Shown in pieces: positions 21,245-22,249 of a stretch of 22,249 nt of DNA. Location of the stretch: contig JBBBWG010003881.1 in the NCBI GenBank assembly GCA_037176905.1, forward strand, positions 1 through 22,249, given 5' to 3'. A program made the translations under genes and the position numbers. The number at the start of each line of letters is the position of its first letter. Within the stretch, counting starts at the first letter, position 1. The notes beneath the pieces were generated by a model. It was not told the DNA's origin and made no database searches. It was given only the letters and a program-made list of their open reading frames with translations. This DNA comes from Azolla pinnata. Lineage: Eukaryota > Streptophyta > Polypodiopsida > Salviniales > Salviniaceae.

Positions 21245-21732
21245 CTACACCCCGTCTCATTTCCCGCTAAGCCCACACCCCCTCTCGTTTCCTTCAATTT
21301 CCCATCTAAGTCCACACCCCCCTCTGGTTTCCTTCAGATTTCCCTCTAAGTCCACACCCCCTCTCGTTTCCTTCTTCAGATTTTCCTCTAAGTCCACACC
21401 CCCTCTCGTTTCCTTCAATTTTCCCTCTAAGTCCACACCCCCCTCTCGTTTCCTTCAAATTTTCCTCTAAGTCTACACCCCCTTCTCCGTTTCCTTCAAG
21501 GTTTTCCTCTAAGTCCACACCCCCTCTCGTTTCCTTCAATTTTCCCTCTAAGTCCACACCCCCTCTCGCTTCCTTCAAATTTTCCTCTAAGTCTACACCC
21601 CCTTCTCCGTTTCCTTCAAGTTTTCCTCTAAGTCCACACCCGCCTCTCCGCTTTCTTCGCTTTTTTCCTCTAATTCCACACCCCCTTCTTCAATTTTTTT
21701 TTTACCTCTACGCCCACACCCTCCTTCTCAAC
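21245..21732. repeat. About 40-bp minisatellite, ~13 units, upstream of MED14
   Basis: Units of 39-42 bases share TCCACACCCCCTCTCG, then TTTCCTTCAA and TTTTCCTCTAAG. Good units start at 21393, 21432, 21472, 21514, 21553, 21592 and 21633, with diverged units on both sides. The strand is strongly asymmetric (C/T on +, G/A on -). The - strand frame through it (GVDLEENLKE repeats) is a by-product of the array. Confidence 0.95.
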
Positions 21733-22249
21733 TAAACTCCGAGAATTCCGAAAGGTTTTCGGAGGAAAGGAAACCCTGCCAATGCAGACGATAGAAGGCG
21801 ATTTGGCTGGAAAAGCTTTCCGGTGCATGGAATTCCGCGGGATATCGGGGAGAAATCTGCCGTTTATTTTTTATGTTTCGGTCAACGTGACGCCTAGGTG
21901 AAACTATCTGCCCCCACGCTTTCTCTGCCCTCCTCCTGCTTCGATTACGTGGTGTATTTGTTATAAGAAACGAGTCATCTCGGCTGTTTTTGTTATAGCA
22001 ATAACCAAGATGGCCTCACTTGTTGTAGTCCATTGGATGTCTTTTCACTGTGTAACTAATAGAAAGGATAATTTCATAATAATAATAATAAAAGATGGCA
22101 GAACATGCATGGTATGTGCACGCCATGACATGTGGGAACCAACACTTGGCATAATAACCCTAGCACGTAGCATGGAACGGGTAAATGTGGCGATTGACCG
22201 ATGACACAGCAAGCAGATGATAACATGATGAGCCTGGAATGTTGTGTTG
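21733..22249. other. MED14 upstream intergenic DNA
   Basis: No gene recognised. An (ATA)n microsatellite lies at about 22075-22092. An ACGTGG word (near 21946) resembles a G-box core; no clear TATA box could be tied to MED14. Confidence 0.4.

Noticed and set aside
20666..21349. 227-codon plus-strand frame across MED14 exon 1
   Set aside because: Shadow of MED14 exon 1 and its GC-rich leader on the opposite strand, ending inside the minisatellite; Leu/Ser runs come from the CTG repeat.
21306..21578. Minus-strand frame of repeated GVDLEENLKE units
   Set aside because: Follows the ~40-bp minisatellite; unit lengths vary between 39 and 42, so the frame is not maintained over the whole array and no gene context exists.

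Overview
The window is nuclear DNA of a land plant. The evidence is three spliced protein genes with plant-type architecture, many short GT-AG introns, an AAACCCTAA telo-box, a LINE remnant and abundant microsatellites and minisatellites. The proteins are recognisably plant-like (a plant-length MED14, a two-UBA RAD23, a DNA ligase 4 with an extension after its second BRCT) but diverged enough from Arabidopsis that I would not name a species. No bacterial, viral or organellar genes are visible.

Layout. (1) Positions 171-3678, + strand: 3' part of DNA ligase 4 (LIG4), twelve exons, entering the window within the catalytic core and running through both BRCT domains and a low-complexity C-terminal extension. 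One intron (1120-1241) has U12-type (minor spliceosome) signals. The exact 3' end is uncertain. (2) 3679-6860: about 3 kb without an intact gene, holding a (CT)n tract, a degenerate telomere-like patch, a 490-bp array with pentanucleotide periodicity, and the decayed zf-RVT end of a LINE-type retrotransposon that stops at an A-rich tract next to gene 3. (3) 6984-10900, + strand: complete RAD23 gene, 12 exons, 422 codons (UbL, UBA1, XPCB/STI1, UBA2), with a coding Pro-Ala hexanucleotide microsatellite and tandem repeats in intron 1. (4) 10901-13117: convergent intergenic and 3' UTR region with two separate tandem duplications. (5) 20982-13118, - strand: complete MED14 (Mediator tail/backbone subunit), 7 exons, 1660 codons, with a 1.9-kb first intron. 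(6) 20983-22249: MED14 leader and promoter side, with a (CAG)n tract, two possible upstream ORFs, a telo-box and a strong ~40-bp minisatellite with a higher-order ~120-bp duplication.

LIG4 (non-homologous end joining) and RAD23 (repair and proteasome shuttle) are tandem neighbours on the + strand. MED14 converges on RAD23. I see no operon-like or functional coupling. All exon boundaries were read by hand from GT-AG signals, reading phase and recalled family sequence; none was tested by alignment or RNA data. The most interesting items are the LIG4 U12-type intron, an in-frame stop-free LIG4 intron, LINE-derived sequence directly before RAD23, and several young-looking tandem duplications.
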